In this document: positions 26,915-34,681 of the stretch, in pieces
How the letters are laid out: each line of letters starts with the position of its first letter
Numbering within the stretch: the first letter of the stretch is position 1
Assembly (NCBI RefSeq): GCF_001281525.1
Contig: NZ_LGCI01000010.1
Location: forward strand, 288,489 to 352,488
Direction: 5' to 3'
From: Lysinibacillus macroides
Lineage (GTDB): Bacteria > Bacillota > Bacilli > Bacillales_A > Planococcaceae
Length of the DNA stretch: 64,000 nt
The notes under the pieces: generated by a model
What the model saw: only the letters and a program-made list of their open reading frames with translations
The model's database searches: none
What the model was told of the DNA's origin: nothing
Translations under genes and position numbers: made by a program

Positions 26915-27018
26915 TCAGTGGGTGTCCAAACGCCCACCGAACCAAAAGCCCCAGCGGATGTACCTGACGCTAGTGCTTTCGGTACAAAAATCCGAACGTA
27001 ATTACGCTGAGGCGTAAT
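26915..27018. repeat. GC-richer structured intergenic block
   Basis: Nested complementary segments: CGGA-GTACC (from about 26955) with GGTAC and TCCG (to about 26996), then ATTACGC (27001-27007), TGAG, GCGTAAT (27012-27018). It stands out by composition and folding from the surroundings and holds no frame. Possibly a dispersed structured repeat; only one copy is in the window. Confidence 0.45.
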
Positions 27019-27124
27019 TGATATTGAACATAGTATAGAGCACACAATAAACAAGTGCAATGCAAATGGTAGCGTTAACATTTTATGCTATAATAGAAGT
27101 AACGACAATAGGGGAGGGATTTCG

Positions 27125-27403
27125 ATGCAAAAACAAATGAAGCCGATGACGGAAGTTGTCCTAAAGCATAAGGAACGGCAAAGTGTCGTGGAATTTGCAA
27201 CAATGCTTGAAGCAATTGCTCAAAAACTAAAAGAAAATGGTGAATTTACATTTGTTCAAGGCACAGAGCAAACCATTGTTAGCCCTACAGAACCACTTAA
27301 AATCGAATACTCCTATACAAAAAAGGGCGACAAACATTCCTTTGAAATTGAATTTGATTGGTACACAGGCACACAAGCACCAAAAAAAATGACGATTGAA
27401 TAA
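27125..27403 (+). CDS. amphi-Trp domain protein
   Basis: 92 residues. The C-terminal part has the alternating charged/aromatic strands of the amphi-Trp domain (LKIEYSYTKKGDKHSFEIEF, then DWY). Start ATG with GGGAGGG 6 nt upstream. Function unknown; members are small cytosolic proteins. Confidence 0.75.
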   Translation: MQKQMKPMTEVVLKHKERQSVVEFATMLEAIAQKLKENGEFTFVQGTEQTIVSPTEPLKIEYSYTKKGDKHSFEIEFDWYTGTQAPKKMTIE

Positions 27404-27406
27404 TTG

Positions 27407-27455
27407 AAAAGCTACGGCAAGGGGCATTATACACTCCCCTTGCCGTAGCTTTTTT
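27407..27455. terminator. strong bidirectional terminator
   Basis: An 18-bp perfect stem: 27407-27424 with 27436-27453, loop of 11, A tract on one side and T tract on the other. It separates the convergent amphi-Trp and VOC genes and overlaps the VOC stop. Confidence 0.9.
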
Positions 27456-28239
27456 AACGATTAATCCAATAAAAAGCACCTGGACAAACCAATGTTTCTT
27501 TTACGCGATATGGGTCTTTTAATTGCACGCCAAATGGACCTTGCTTTAAAGGTGTAAGTGTCATAGCTGTGGCAACTGCCTCATCATAAAAATCCAAGCG
27601 TATATTTGGTAGCTGTAAGGATACATATTGCTCATGCTGTTCTGCTTTTGGCAATTGCAATGCCTGCTGCCAAAGCTCAACGGTTGCCGGTACATCCTTT
27701 ACAACAAACAACACCGCTTCCATTGTAATATTTTGCTGCTGATGAATCGCACCACTTGCCTGCAATTGTGCAAAACGCTCCTTATCATCCTCCGCCCATT
27801 CAATAAGAAATGGAAAGTCAATGGAAAGGTCAGGCTTACCAAAATGCAACAGCTTCCACTCTACAACAGAGCCATCTGGTCTTGTACGACTACAAGCATC
27901 AGGGCCATAAACATCAAAGCCTAATGCACGCAATCGTTCACCCTCTGCCTCTATATTTGTTGTGCGCAATGCAATTCGTGAAAATCCTTGGCGCTCCCCG
28001 TCCTGTTTAAACGTATAATGAAGAGTGTAAGGACTTTGTGCTGCCCGCTCAAATAAATCACGATCATACACCGCAATTTGTTCAATATAGCTTAAGCCAA
28101 AATAGCTTAATGTATTATAAGTCCCCCACATTGTATGTTGACCACCGTTTACTGTATGAATATTTCGTTTGTTGAAGAAAACCTTTATATTTTCTGGTGA
28201 TTCCACTTGCTGAACCAAATGATCGAAATATAAAGTCAT
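27454..28239 (-). CDS. glyoxalase-like (VOC) domain protein
   Basis: About 261 residues; starts MTLYFDHLVQQVESPE, as in the Glyoxalase_3 family, with a predicted metal-binding His at FDHL. Contains a first VOC module and a second, weaker one (residues 170-255). Of two ATGs, the second (28239) is better placed relative to AAAGGGG. Substrate unknown. Confidence 0.78.
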   Translation of the reverse strand: MTLYFDHLVQQVESPENIKVFFNKRNIHTVNGGQHTMWGTYNTLSYFGLSYIEQIAVYDRDLFERAAQSPYTLHYTFKQDGERQGFSRIALRTTNIEAEGERLRALGFDVYGPDACSRTRPDGSVVEWKLLHFGKPDLSIDFPFLIEWAEDDKERFAQLQASGAIHQQQNITMEAVLFVVKDVPATVELWQQALQLPKAEQHEQYVSLQLPNIRLDFYDEAVATAMTLTPLKQGPFGVQLKDPYRVKETLVCPGAFYWINR

Positions 28240-28354
28240 GGTCATTCCCCTTTCTTTCCCGATTACCTTTACCTATATGCTGGATTCGTTTAAAATTTAT
28301 GCAAGACAATGATAGCTATTTAATTTCATTGACAATAATAACGAGGTGATTTGA

Positions 28355-28840
28355 ATGACAGATCAAGTAACTGCTTTTAAATTAGCACTAGGTAATTACC
28401 CTACAGGCGTAACGGTTGTGACTACATGCCATGACACACAACCGATTGGCTTAACCGTTAATTCCTTTGCATCTGTTTCGATTGACCCGCTCCTTATTTT
28501 ATGGTCACTCGATAAAAAATCTCAGCTCCATTCCTATTTTACAGCAGCGCCAACATTTGCAGTCAATATTTTAGCGAGTGATCAAGAGCATTTATGTACG
28601 TTATTTGCCAGCAAAGTGCCTGACCGTTTTGCCCAGGCAAAGTGGTCTATGTCCTCCTTCGACCTACCGATTTTACATGATACGGCAGCTATTTTACAAT
28701 GTAAAACATATCAACAGGTTGATGCTGGCGATCATACTATTTTTATTGGGCAGGTGCTAGATATTACAAATTCACCAAAAGAGCCTTTACTGTATCATCG
28801 CCGTCATATTGGTGAAATTCCAAAAAGCTTTTATCGTTAA
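28355..28840 (+). CDS. flavin reductase family protein
   Basis: 161 residues, a flavin reductase-like FMN-binding split barrel (ALGNYPTGVTVVTT at the start, GLTVNSFASVSIDPLLI near 32-48, then a VNILASDQEHL block). It probably reduces FMN/FAD with NAD(P)H for a partner monooxygenase; no partner is adjacent. GAGGTG lies 7 nt before the ATG. Confidence 0.85.
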   Translation: MTDQVTAFKLALGNYPTGVTVVTTCHDTQPIGLTVNSFASVSIDPLLILWSLDKKSQLHSYFTAAPTFAVNILASDQEHLCTLFASKVPDRFAQAKWSMSSFDLPILHDTAAILQCKTYQQVDAGDHTIFIGQVLDITNSPKEPLLYHRRHIGEIPKSFYR

Positions 28841-28927
28841 GCGCTACACAAAAAAGGGCCACTTGTAAGCAAAGGACATTCTTTATACTTAGTTGTGGCC
28901 TATGACATCGTTCAACTGAAATGATCA

Positions 28928-29083
28928 TTATTTTTTCTGTGGAAACCTCTGTTTTTCTAGCCTGTTAATTTGCACAATTACACCATCCTGAATCGTAATA
29001 TGCACTTCACCAAATTCAAGATTTTGGATAGCCTTCGCGATAGCCTCTAACTTCTTATCATCTACTTTTACCGACTGTGCCAT
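28928..29083 (-). CDS. YezD-like DUF2292 small protein
   Basis: 51 residues (MAQSVKVDDKKLEAIAKAI at the start, then LEFGEVHITIQDG and IVQINRLEKQRFPQKK), the DUF2292 pattern of YezD. AAGGGG lies about 10 nt before the ATG. DUF2292 genes often accompany sulphur assimilation genes, and here a SAM-I riboswitch stands directly upstream, which supports a sulphur or methionine link. It is the only gene on the transcript in this window. Confidence 0.85.
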   Translation of the reverse strand: MAQSVKVDDKKLEAIAKAIQNLEFGEVHITIQDGVIVQINRLEKQRFPQKK

Positions 29084-29139
29084 ATCATACACCCCTTCTT
29101 TTTCATGCTTCCTTTACAAAAGAGTTCAATTGATGGATA

Positions 29140-29233
29140 GCCCCTTTATCTTTTAGATACTATTGGCATCTATTCTATTGGTTGCCGAGGCTTCATTGGG
29201 CCAAATCCCTCCACCTCTCTCGATAAGAGCACT
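29140..29233 (-). promoter_or_regulatory. SAM-I (S-box) riboswitch
   Basis: Minus strand: P1 strand CTCTTATC, then AGAGAGGTGGAGGGA, TGGCCC, ATGAAGCC, CGGCAACC, later ATGCCAAT and the closing GATAAAGG. Order and bases match the SAM-I consensus closely. It starts about 9 nt after the predicted transcription start and ends about 57 nt before the DUF2292 ATG. I do not see a clear intrinsic terminator between them, so control may be at translation. Confidence 0.9.
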
Positions 29234-29248
29234 GCTTACTTGGAAATA

Positions 29249-29277
29249 ATTTTATAATTGTGCTATACAATTGTCAA
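29249..29277 (-). promoter_or_regulatory. sigma-A promoter of the riboswitch transcript
   Basis: Minus strand TTGACA (29277-29272), 17 nt, TAAAAT (29254-29249). Confidence 0.8.
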
Positions 29278-29384
29278 TATAAAATATTAGAAAACCTAGT
29301 TGAATACTTTGTAATATGATATTTATCTCGATTTCTTTTAGCATTGTATGCAGGCAATTACCCATTTAGCGCTGCTTAGCTATT

Positions 29385-29419
29385 AAAAAACTGTGCAGAA
29401 GTATCTCTTCTACACAGTT
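29385..29419 (-). terminator. terminator of the CoaB-like gene
   Basis: AACTGTGTAGAAG pairs with CTTCTGCACAGTT followed by TTTT on the minus strand; overlaps the stop codon. Confidence 0.75.
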
Positions 29420-30090
29420 CCTTGTTGTAAGCATGTTATCAATGCTTGCGCTGTTTGTTCTTTGCCCATCACCTTAATTGGCTGCCCCTCTGCTGGTACA
29501 ATCCAATGAGGCTCGTCTCCACCATATAACGATTGAGAGCTATTTGCCACCATAAACTGCGCCTGTGCTGTTTCCATACGTAATCTTGCACGCGCAAGTA
29601 AAAATGCCTCATCGTCTGTTGCCTCTAGTTTAAAGCCTACCAATGTAACATTTGGTTGCCAGCCCTTTATTTGCCCTAATAGTTTTGGTGCTTTTTTAAA
29701 ATGAATAATAGGGGGCTCATCAGAAGGCATTTTCCCTGCCTCCTCCATTAAATTGCCTGATTGGTCATACACTTTATCAATGACCCAATCAGAGCCAGCC
29801 GCTGCCATAATGACAATATCCACCTGTTGTTCTTGCACAGTATGACGAAGTTTCTCGCCTAAATCCTCAATACCCTCAAATTTAATGGTTTGCATTTTGC
29901 TATGATTAACTGGTAGCTGCGCAAAATAGCCATGCATATACAAAACATGAGCACCTGCTGCAAGTGCTGCCTCTGCTAAATAGCAGCCCATTGTGCCCTT
30001 TGATAAATTCGTGTGCCCTCGTACACGATCCCATTTTTCAAGCGTTCCCCCACTTGTAATAAGTACGGTTTTCCCTCGTAATGTCCCCAT
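29410..30090 (-). CDS. phosphopantothenate--cysteine ligase-like (CoaB) protein
   Basis: 226 residues of the DFP/CoaB fold without the N-terminal CoaC flavoprotein half. Visible blocks: VLITSGGTLEKWDRVRGHTN near residues 9-28 (nucleotide site), MAAAGSDWVIDKV near 98-110, and LVGFKLEATDD near 150. Stand-alone CoaB enzymes exist in streptococci. A CoaB role is inferred; it could also be a second, specialised copy beside a normal coaBC elsewhere. Confidence 0.75.
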   Translation of the reverse strand: MGTLRGKTVLITSGGTLEKWDRVRGHTNLSKGTMGCYLAEAALAAGAHVLYMHGYFAQLPVNHSKMQTIKFEGIEDLGEKLRHTVQEQQVDIVIMAAAGSDWVIDKVYDQSGNLMEEAGKMPSDEPPIIHFKKAPKLLGQIKGWQPNVTLVGFKLEATDDEAFLLARARLRMETAQAQFMVANSSQSLYGGDEPHWIVPAEGQPIKVMGKEQTAQALITCLQQGTV

Positions 30091-30159
30091 ACACTCACCT
30101 ATTTTCTACAATATCTAACAACCTTTATTCTAACGTAATGCAAGGATAGGCTTCAATAG

Positions 30160-31038
30160 CTACAGCACGCTGTTTTGCTCCTTTAACCAAGCACTTAAAA
30201 TTTCCGCAAATTTCTTCGTTACAGGAGAGGCATGATGCTTCATCGCAATACCAATTGTCCGATAGCCACCTTGTTTTAATGGTATAGCCTTTAAAGTTGA
30301 AGGTAAATTATGAATAACAAGCTGCGGTAAAATACTAATACCAAGATGGTGGGAAATCATGGAGAGAATCCCCACTTCCTCTGATAGCTCAAAGCGAATA
30401 TTTGGCTTCACATGGTATTGCTCTAAAAGAACCTTCACATCATTTGTACCCTTATAAGAGGTCATAATAAAGGGCATATCCTCCAAATCCGCAATATCAA
30501 CCTCTGTTTTAGCATAAAGAGGACTTTTAGCCGAAACAATGCACAACAAAGGGTCCTGCTGCAACTCCGTAAATTGATATTGTGCCGACTTTTGACCATT
30601 TAAAAATCCCGCCTCTATTTCACCACTTAGTAGCCATTGCTCGATTTCATAATAATCGCCCTCACGCAATTCCACCTGTATCCCCGGAAACTGATGATCC
30701 ATAATGCGAATAATTTCTGGCATCCAATTTGAAGAGATACTTGAAATCACACCAATCCGCACCTTGCCTCTTGTGACACCTAAAATATGGGCAGCCTCCT
30801 GCTGCAATAGCTCCTGCGCATCTAAAACCTGCCACATCGCCCGTAGCATTGTATATCCCTCACTCGTTAGTGTCACACCTGTACGACTGCGATGAATCAA
30901 TGCAAAGCCAAATTCTTTTTCTAAGCTTGACACGGCATGACTTACAGCAGACTGTGTTAAGCCAAGTACCTCTGCCGCTTTTGTAAAGCTTGCTACCTCT
31001 GCCACCTTTGTCAAAATTTCATATTTAACTAGGCTCAT
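30160..31038 (-). CDS. LysR-family transcriptional regulator
   Basis: 292 residues: N-terminal helix-turn-helix (FTKAAEVLGLTQSAVSHAVSSL near residues 18-39) and a periplasmic-binding-protein-like effector domain. Divergent from a DMT-family exporter/importer gene with about 130 bp between, the usual layout for a LysR regulator and its target. Confidence 0.92.
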   Translation of the reverse strand: MSLVKYEILTKVAEVASFTKAAEVLGLTQSAVSHAVSSLEKEFGFALIHRSRTGVTLTSEGYTMLRAMWQVLDAQELLQQEAAHILGVTRGKVRIGVISSISSNWMPEIIRIMDHQFPGIQVELREGDYYEIEQWLLSGEIEAGFLNGQKSAQYQFTELQQDPLLCIVSAKSPLYAKTEVDIADLEDMPFIMTSYKGTNDVKVLLEQYHVKPNIRFELSEEVGILSMISHHLGISILPQLVIHNLPSTLKAIPLKQGGYRTIGIAMKHHASPVTKKFAEILSAWLKEQNSVL

Positions 31039-31172
31039 CCGCTATCCCTCTATATACATGAATTTTTTTAATCTTATTCATTATAAACATTCGTTTTACT
31101 AATCACAAGACAAGCTATATAGTAATTTTTAGTAGTCAAACTGTTTTAGTACACAGATCGTAGGTGAACATC

Positions 31173-32072
31173 ATGAGTATCCAAGGAAAAGCAAATATAT
31201 TGATGGTAATTGTCACAATGTTTTGGGGGTTATCCTATACCTTTATGGTAATGGGACTTGAAACATTGGCTGTTTATAATGTGGTGGCATTGCGTTGCAT
31301 CATCGCATTTGTAATCGCAGGTCTTATTTTTTATAAAAGGATGAGTAAAGTAAATGGACAAACATTAAAATATGCGGCTATTCAAGGGTTGTTGTTATTC
31401 ATTGTGTTTGCGCTCAGTTTATTTGGTTTACAATCCACTTCCATATCAAATGCAGGCTTTATTTTAAGCCTTACAGTTGTGCTAGTGCCGATTTTCAGTA
31501 GCTTTATTGATAAAAAATTACCTTCAAGAGCCGTTAGCTTTGCAGTTATTTGCACCATGATTGGTATTACAGTGCTAACAGCAAATGGTTCGTTTACTTT
31601 CCAAAAAGGTGATATATTAGTGGCGATTGCAGCGCTATGTTATTCTATTTATTTACTGTTAAATAGCTCTTTTACGCGCAATGTTGAATCCATTTCTTAT
31701 GGGATTTATCAGCTCGGCTTTGCAGGATTATATGCACTCATTTTAACATGTTTATTTGAAACACCGACATTGCCTCATTCCCCAATATCTTGGATGGCAA
31801 TTTTAGGGCTTGGCGTTATTTGTAGTGCCTTTTGCTTCGTGGGTCAAACTGTAGCACAACAATATACATCTGCTACACATACAGGTCTTATCTTTTCCTT
31901 AGAGCCTATTTTTGCAGCCATGTTTGCGATGCTGTTTATTGGCGAAGGGTTAACAATGAAATTAGTGATTGGTGGTAGCTTTATTCTGATTGGGAATGTA
32001 GTGGCACAATTAGAGCATTTCCATCTATTACGCTTTATCAAAAAAGAGGCACACGAAAAAGTGATGCCATAA
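31173..32072 (+). CDS. EamA/DMT-family transporter
   Basis: About 299 residues, ten predicted membrane helices in two EamA repeats (first from residue 6, second from about 150). Likely exports or imports a metabolite such as an amino acid; substrate unknown. ATG at 31173 with AGGTG 6 nt upstream is preferred to GTG at 31164. Probably controlled by the divergent LysR protein. Confidence 0.9.
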   Translation: MSIQGKANILMVIVTMFWGLSYTFMVMGLETLAVYNVVALRCIIAFVIAGLIFYKRMSKVNGQTLKYAAIQGLLLFIVFALSLFGLQSTSISNAGFILSLTVVLVPIFSSFIDKKLPSRAVSFAVICTMIGITVLTANGSFTFQKGDILVAIAALCYSIYLLLNSSFTRNVESISYGIYQLGFAGLYALILTCLFETPTLPHSPISWMAILGLGVICSAFCFVGQTVAQQYTSATHTGLIFSLEPIFAAMFAMLFIGEGLTMKLVIGGSFILIGNVVAQLEHFHLLRFIKKEAHEKVMP

Positions 32073-32094
32073 TCAATGCTATTTTTAGCACATA

Positions 32095-32143
32095 AAGAGA
32101 ACTATCCTAATCGTCCATTTGATTGACGATTGAGATAGCTCTT
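32095..32143 (+). terminator. terminator of the DMT gene
   Basis: AAGAG, CTATC and AATCGTC pair with GACGATT, GATAG and CTT through two small internal loops. Confidence 0.6.
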
Positions 32144-32167
32144 ATTCTTATTATCGATCTGCTATGG

Positions 32168-32800
32168 TCAATCTTCCGCATTCACTGCTTGTAATGCCCC
32201 CTGTGAATAAATAAATGACTTGCCATTTATCGTAAAAGGCTGACGTATATCAAGTCCAATTCCTTGTGCAAATTTAGGAAAATGCTGCTTAAACATAGCA
32301 TCATTATTGACATTGGCTATAGATTGTCTCCCCTCTGCTAACCGCGAAAGATTCATAAAGACAGCAACCCATTCATTTGCGCCTTGTCGCTCTGCTTGTG
32401 AATAAGAGCGGTGTCTTCTAAGAGCTTCTTCTTGTTCTGGTGTCAGCCTTGTTCCTGTTCCAGAATCTTTAAACATCGGACTGAAATTTGAATTAAAGCC
32501 GCCACCCGTTAAAGCCGTGCCATTCAAAGGTTTGCCATTTACCAAGCCTAAATGGTAGTAAACACCATTAGCAATATGAATGGCATTAGCATGTTGATCG
32601 ACAAGCTGAGTTGGTGTTGCATTTTGATAAATTGCATTGCAAGATTGTACAAATTCTACATATTTTTTACGTGATACATCAATTTCAGTTTGTTTAGAGT
32701 CAGCTTCATCCATTTCAACAGTAAAAGATTGCTGGCTTTGCTTTGCTTGAAAGGTAGAAACGATCCCTAAATTGTTTAGTGGATTAAAAGCAAGTTTCAT
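32168..32800 (-). CDS. unknown protein (210 residues)
   Basis: AAGGAGG precedes the ATG. Soluble, no signal peptide. Middle part has a glycine-rich stretch (GTALTGGGFNSNFSP) and the C-terminal third a helical block with RQGANEWVAVFMNLSRLAEG. No family recognised. Confidence 0.6.
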   Translation of the reverse strand: MKLAFNPLNNLGIVSTFQAKQSQQSFTVEMDEADSKQTEIDVSRKKYVEFVQSCNAIYQNATPTQLVDQHANAIHIANGVYYHLGLVNGKPLNGTALTGGGFNSNFSPMFKDSGTGTRLTPEQEEALRRHRSYSQAERQGANEWVAVFMNLSRLAEGRQSIANVNNDAMFKQHFPKFAQGIGLDIRQPFTINGKSFIYSQGALQAVNAED

Positions 32801-33381
32801 TCGCTATTCCTCCTTTTCAACGATTTTGAGCTCTTCTTACTCCAGAAGTATGCCAGATTCACTTACTCTTGATGTACTAGCTGTTGCACTTAGAGAATCT
32901 TTTCGTAATAGCGTTAACACAGGCTGTATATAACCTGTACAATTGAATCTAAATCCATCCAATCACCAGTCCCACTTTCTATAAATCATACGACAGAAGT
33001 TTTACTACAGGTAATATCATAATTTTCCAATAAAACTCCTTCCACTACTGCTGTAACTGGAATAAAGAGCTTACATGGCTGAAACTCTGCTTGATTCATA
33101 AATTACGGCTATAGGCATAAATAAAAGATGGTGAACTTAAACCAGCGCTATAAGCTGAGGCTGCTTCTGTATTTGTGGCATCATTAACACTGAGAAAAAT
33201 GCAGCTATTTTTTCATAACACACTCTTTCTTCCATTTTAGTTTTAATTCATCATATTAAGTATGTTCATGCTGTTATTATTAAGTATAATATGGACATGA
33301 AAAATTTGTAAATGCTTTTAAAGTTAAATCTAAAATATGTAAAATAGATGATTTCAATATTTCTCTCATACATATCATAAG
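32801..33381. other. gene-free stretch, possibly decayed coding DNA
   Basis: About 580 bp. On the minus strand around 33110-33200 a short frame reads DATNTEAASAYSAGLSSPSF before a stop, which looks like real protein sequence but has no start or continuation. Otherwise nothing supportable. Confidence 0.35.
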
Positions 33382-33419
33382 AAAACCAGAGTGAATGTTC
33401 ATCTTCACTCTGGTTTTTT
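33382..33419. terminator. terminator of the yflT-like gene
   Basis: AAAACCAGAGTGAA pairs with TTCACTCTGGTTTT; T tract follows. Confidence 0.8.
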
Positions 33420-33424
33420 GAGCT

Positions 33425-33862
33425 TTATAAAAATCGTCGATATTGCTCTGCCTCGATATTACGTTTTTGTTCCCCTAAACGCTTATCTAGTTCCTCAGTT
33501 GTCATGACTGATGCTTCTAGTGGAGGCAAGTCATCATCATGTTCCGCAAATAATACAATGCTTCCCTGCTCTACAAGATGTGCATAGTAGGCTGTTTGAC
33601 CCTCCGTAAAATTAAAGCGTTTTAAGCCTTCTTCTACAGCTGAATCGCCTGTAAACCATGATTTGAATTGGTCTCGCCAATTACCAGCCTCATGTGTTTG
33701 CACATCATCATCCCATTTGACATCCTCTAGCTGTTCGGGATCCTTTGCAATAATCTGGATATCCTCTTTATGATATCCCTCCAAACGCATACTTTCTAAA
33801 ATATGAAGCATTTCATCCTTTGTATGAGCCACTTCAATTTGTGGGTGTTGTTCATTCATCAT
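33425..33862 (-). CDS. YflT-family general stress protein
   Basis: 145 residues with the heat-induced stress protein YflT domain (VAHTKDEMLHILESMRLEGY near the start, IQIIAKDPEQLEDV after). ATG at 33862 follows AGGAGG by 8 nt. A sigma-B-type promoter lies directly upstream, in keeping with the general stress regulon of Bacillus. Molecular function unknown. Confidence 0.85.
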   Translation of the reverse strand: MMNEQHPQIEVAHTKDEMLHILESMRLEGYHKEDIQIIAKDPEQLEDVKWDDDVQTHEAGNWRDQFKSWFTGDSAVEEGLKRFNFTEGQTAYYAHLVEQGSIVLFAEHDDDLPPLEASVMTTEELDKRLGEQKRNIEAEQYRRFL

Positions 33863-33899
33863 GTTCAATTCCTCCTAATTCATATGGCTTATTAAGTTA

Positions 33900-33924
33900 A
33901 TACCCTTACTTGTTCTAAACAAAC
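33900..33924 (-). promoter_or_regulatory. sigma-B-type promoter of the yflT-like gene
   Basis: Minus strand GTTTGT (33924-33919), 13 nt, GGGTAT (33905-33900). The known sigma-B consensus is GTTTAA, 12-15 nt, GGGTAT. Confidence 0.8.
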
Positions 33925-33974
33925 ACTCTTTTTTATACTGTAATCAAATTGTAATCTAGTTGTGATAAAGGAAA

Positions 33975-34013
33975 AATAGACATCCAGAGCTGCTAAAGCT
34001 CCAAATGCCTATT
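33975..34013 (-). terminator. terminator of dps
   Basis: AATAGGCATTTGGAGCT pairs with AGCTCTGGATGTCTATT (a few mismatches), followed by TTTT on the minus strand. Confidence 0.65.
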
Positions 34014-34021
34014 GTCATCTG

Positions 34022-34462
34022 CTATTTGTCAAGGAAGGCTTTTAGCATCCATGTATGCTTTTCAAGGGATTGGTACATCGCATTCAGTAAATCCTCTGTG
34101 CGGTCGTCCCCTTCCTCTGCTGCAAGCTCCATCGTCGAATTTAAAGCCTTCATTAGCTTTTCAAAGTCTGCAATCGTTGTTGCGACCATTTCTTCTGTTG
34201 TCTCTTTTCCTGTCGCTTCTTCTACATATGACAGCTCAAGATGCTCTTTTAAGGTTGCTACTGGTTTACCATCCTTTGATAACACACGTTCAGCAATATC
34301 ATCTAAATTCAACGTTGCTTCATTATACAATTCTTCAAATTTGGCATGCAGGGTAAAGAATGCATGACCTGTCACATACCAATGATAATTGTGAAGCTTT
34401 GTATACAACACAGACCATGTGGCAACTAACTTATTTAATTGTTTGTTTAAATTTTGTGTCAT
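34022..34462 (-). CDS. dps: Dps-family ferritin-like DNA-protection protein
   Basis: 146 residues. The inter-subunit ferroxidase site of Dps is visible: HNYHWYVTG (residues 24-32), then FFTLHAKFEELY and LDDIAERV with the Asp and Glu ligands. It oxidises and stores iron, protecting DNA from peroxide. A sigma-B-like promoter lies upstream, next to another sigma-B-type gene. Confidence 0.93.
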   Translation of the reverse strand: MTQNLNKQLNKLVATWSVLYTKLHNYHWYVTGHAFFTLHAKFEELYNEATLNLDDIAERVLSKDGKPVATLKEHLELSYVEEATGKETTEEMVATTIADFEKLMKALNSTMELAAEEGDDRTEDLLNAMYQSLEKHTWMLKAFLDK

Positions 34463-34538
34463 ACGTATGTTTCCTCCAATATATCAAATGTTTTAGCCAT
34501 TCGTATGTCTTACATAAGATACGGGCTATATGTCTATT

Positions 34539-34563
34539 GTTCCCGACCAATTGTATTTCAAAC
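34539..34563 (-). promoter_or_regulatory. sigma-B-like promoter of dps
   Basis: Minus strand GTTTGA (34563-34558), 13 nt, GGGAAC (34544-34539). Same spacing as the neighbouring yflT promoter; the -10 differs from GGGTAT in the last three bases. Confidence 0.6.
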
Positions 34564-34681
34564 ATTTATTTTGCAATAGTGGATGTTCATGAAGAATAGT
34601 GTAACTATTCCATTTAATTATTTCACTTTCCGAAATAGTTCGTTATAATGAAATCACTTATATACGAAGGGGTGTTTATAA

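Noticed and set aside
28841-28927. Terminator of the flavin reductase gene
   Set aside because: GGGCCAC and GTGGCC can pair across about 30 nt, but there is no T tract; not strong enough to list.
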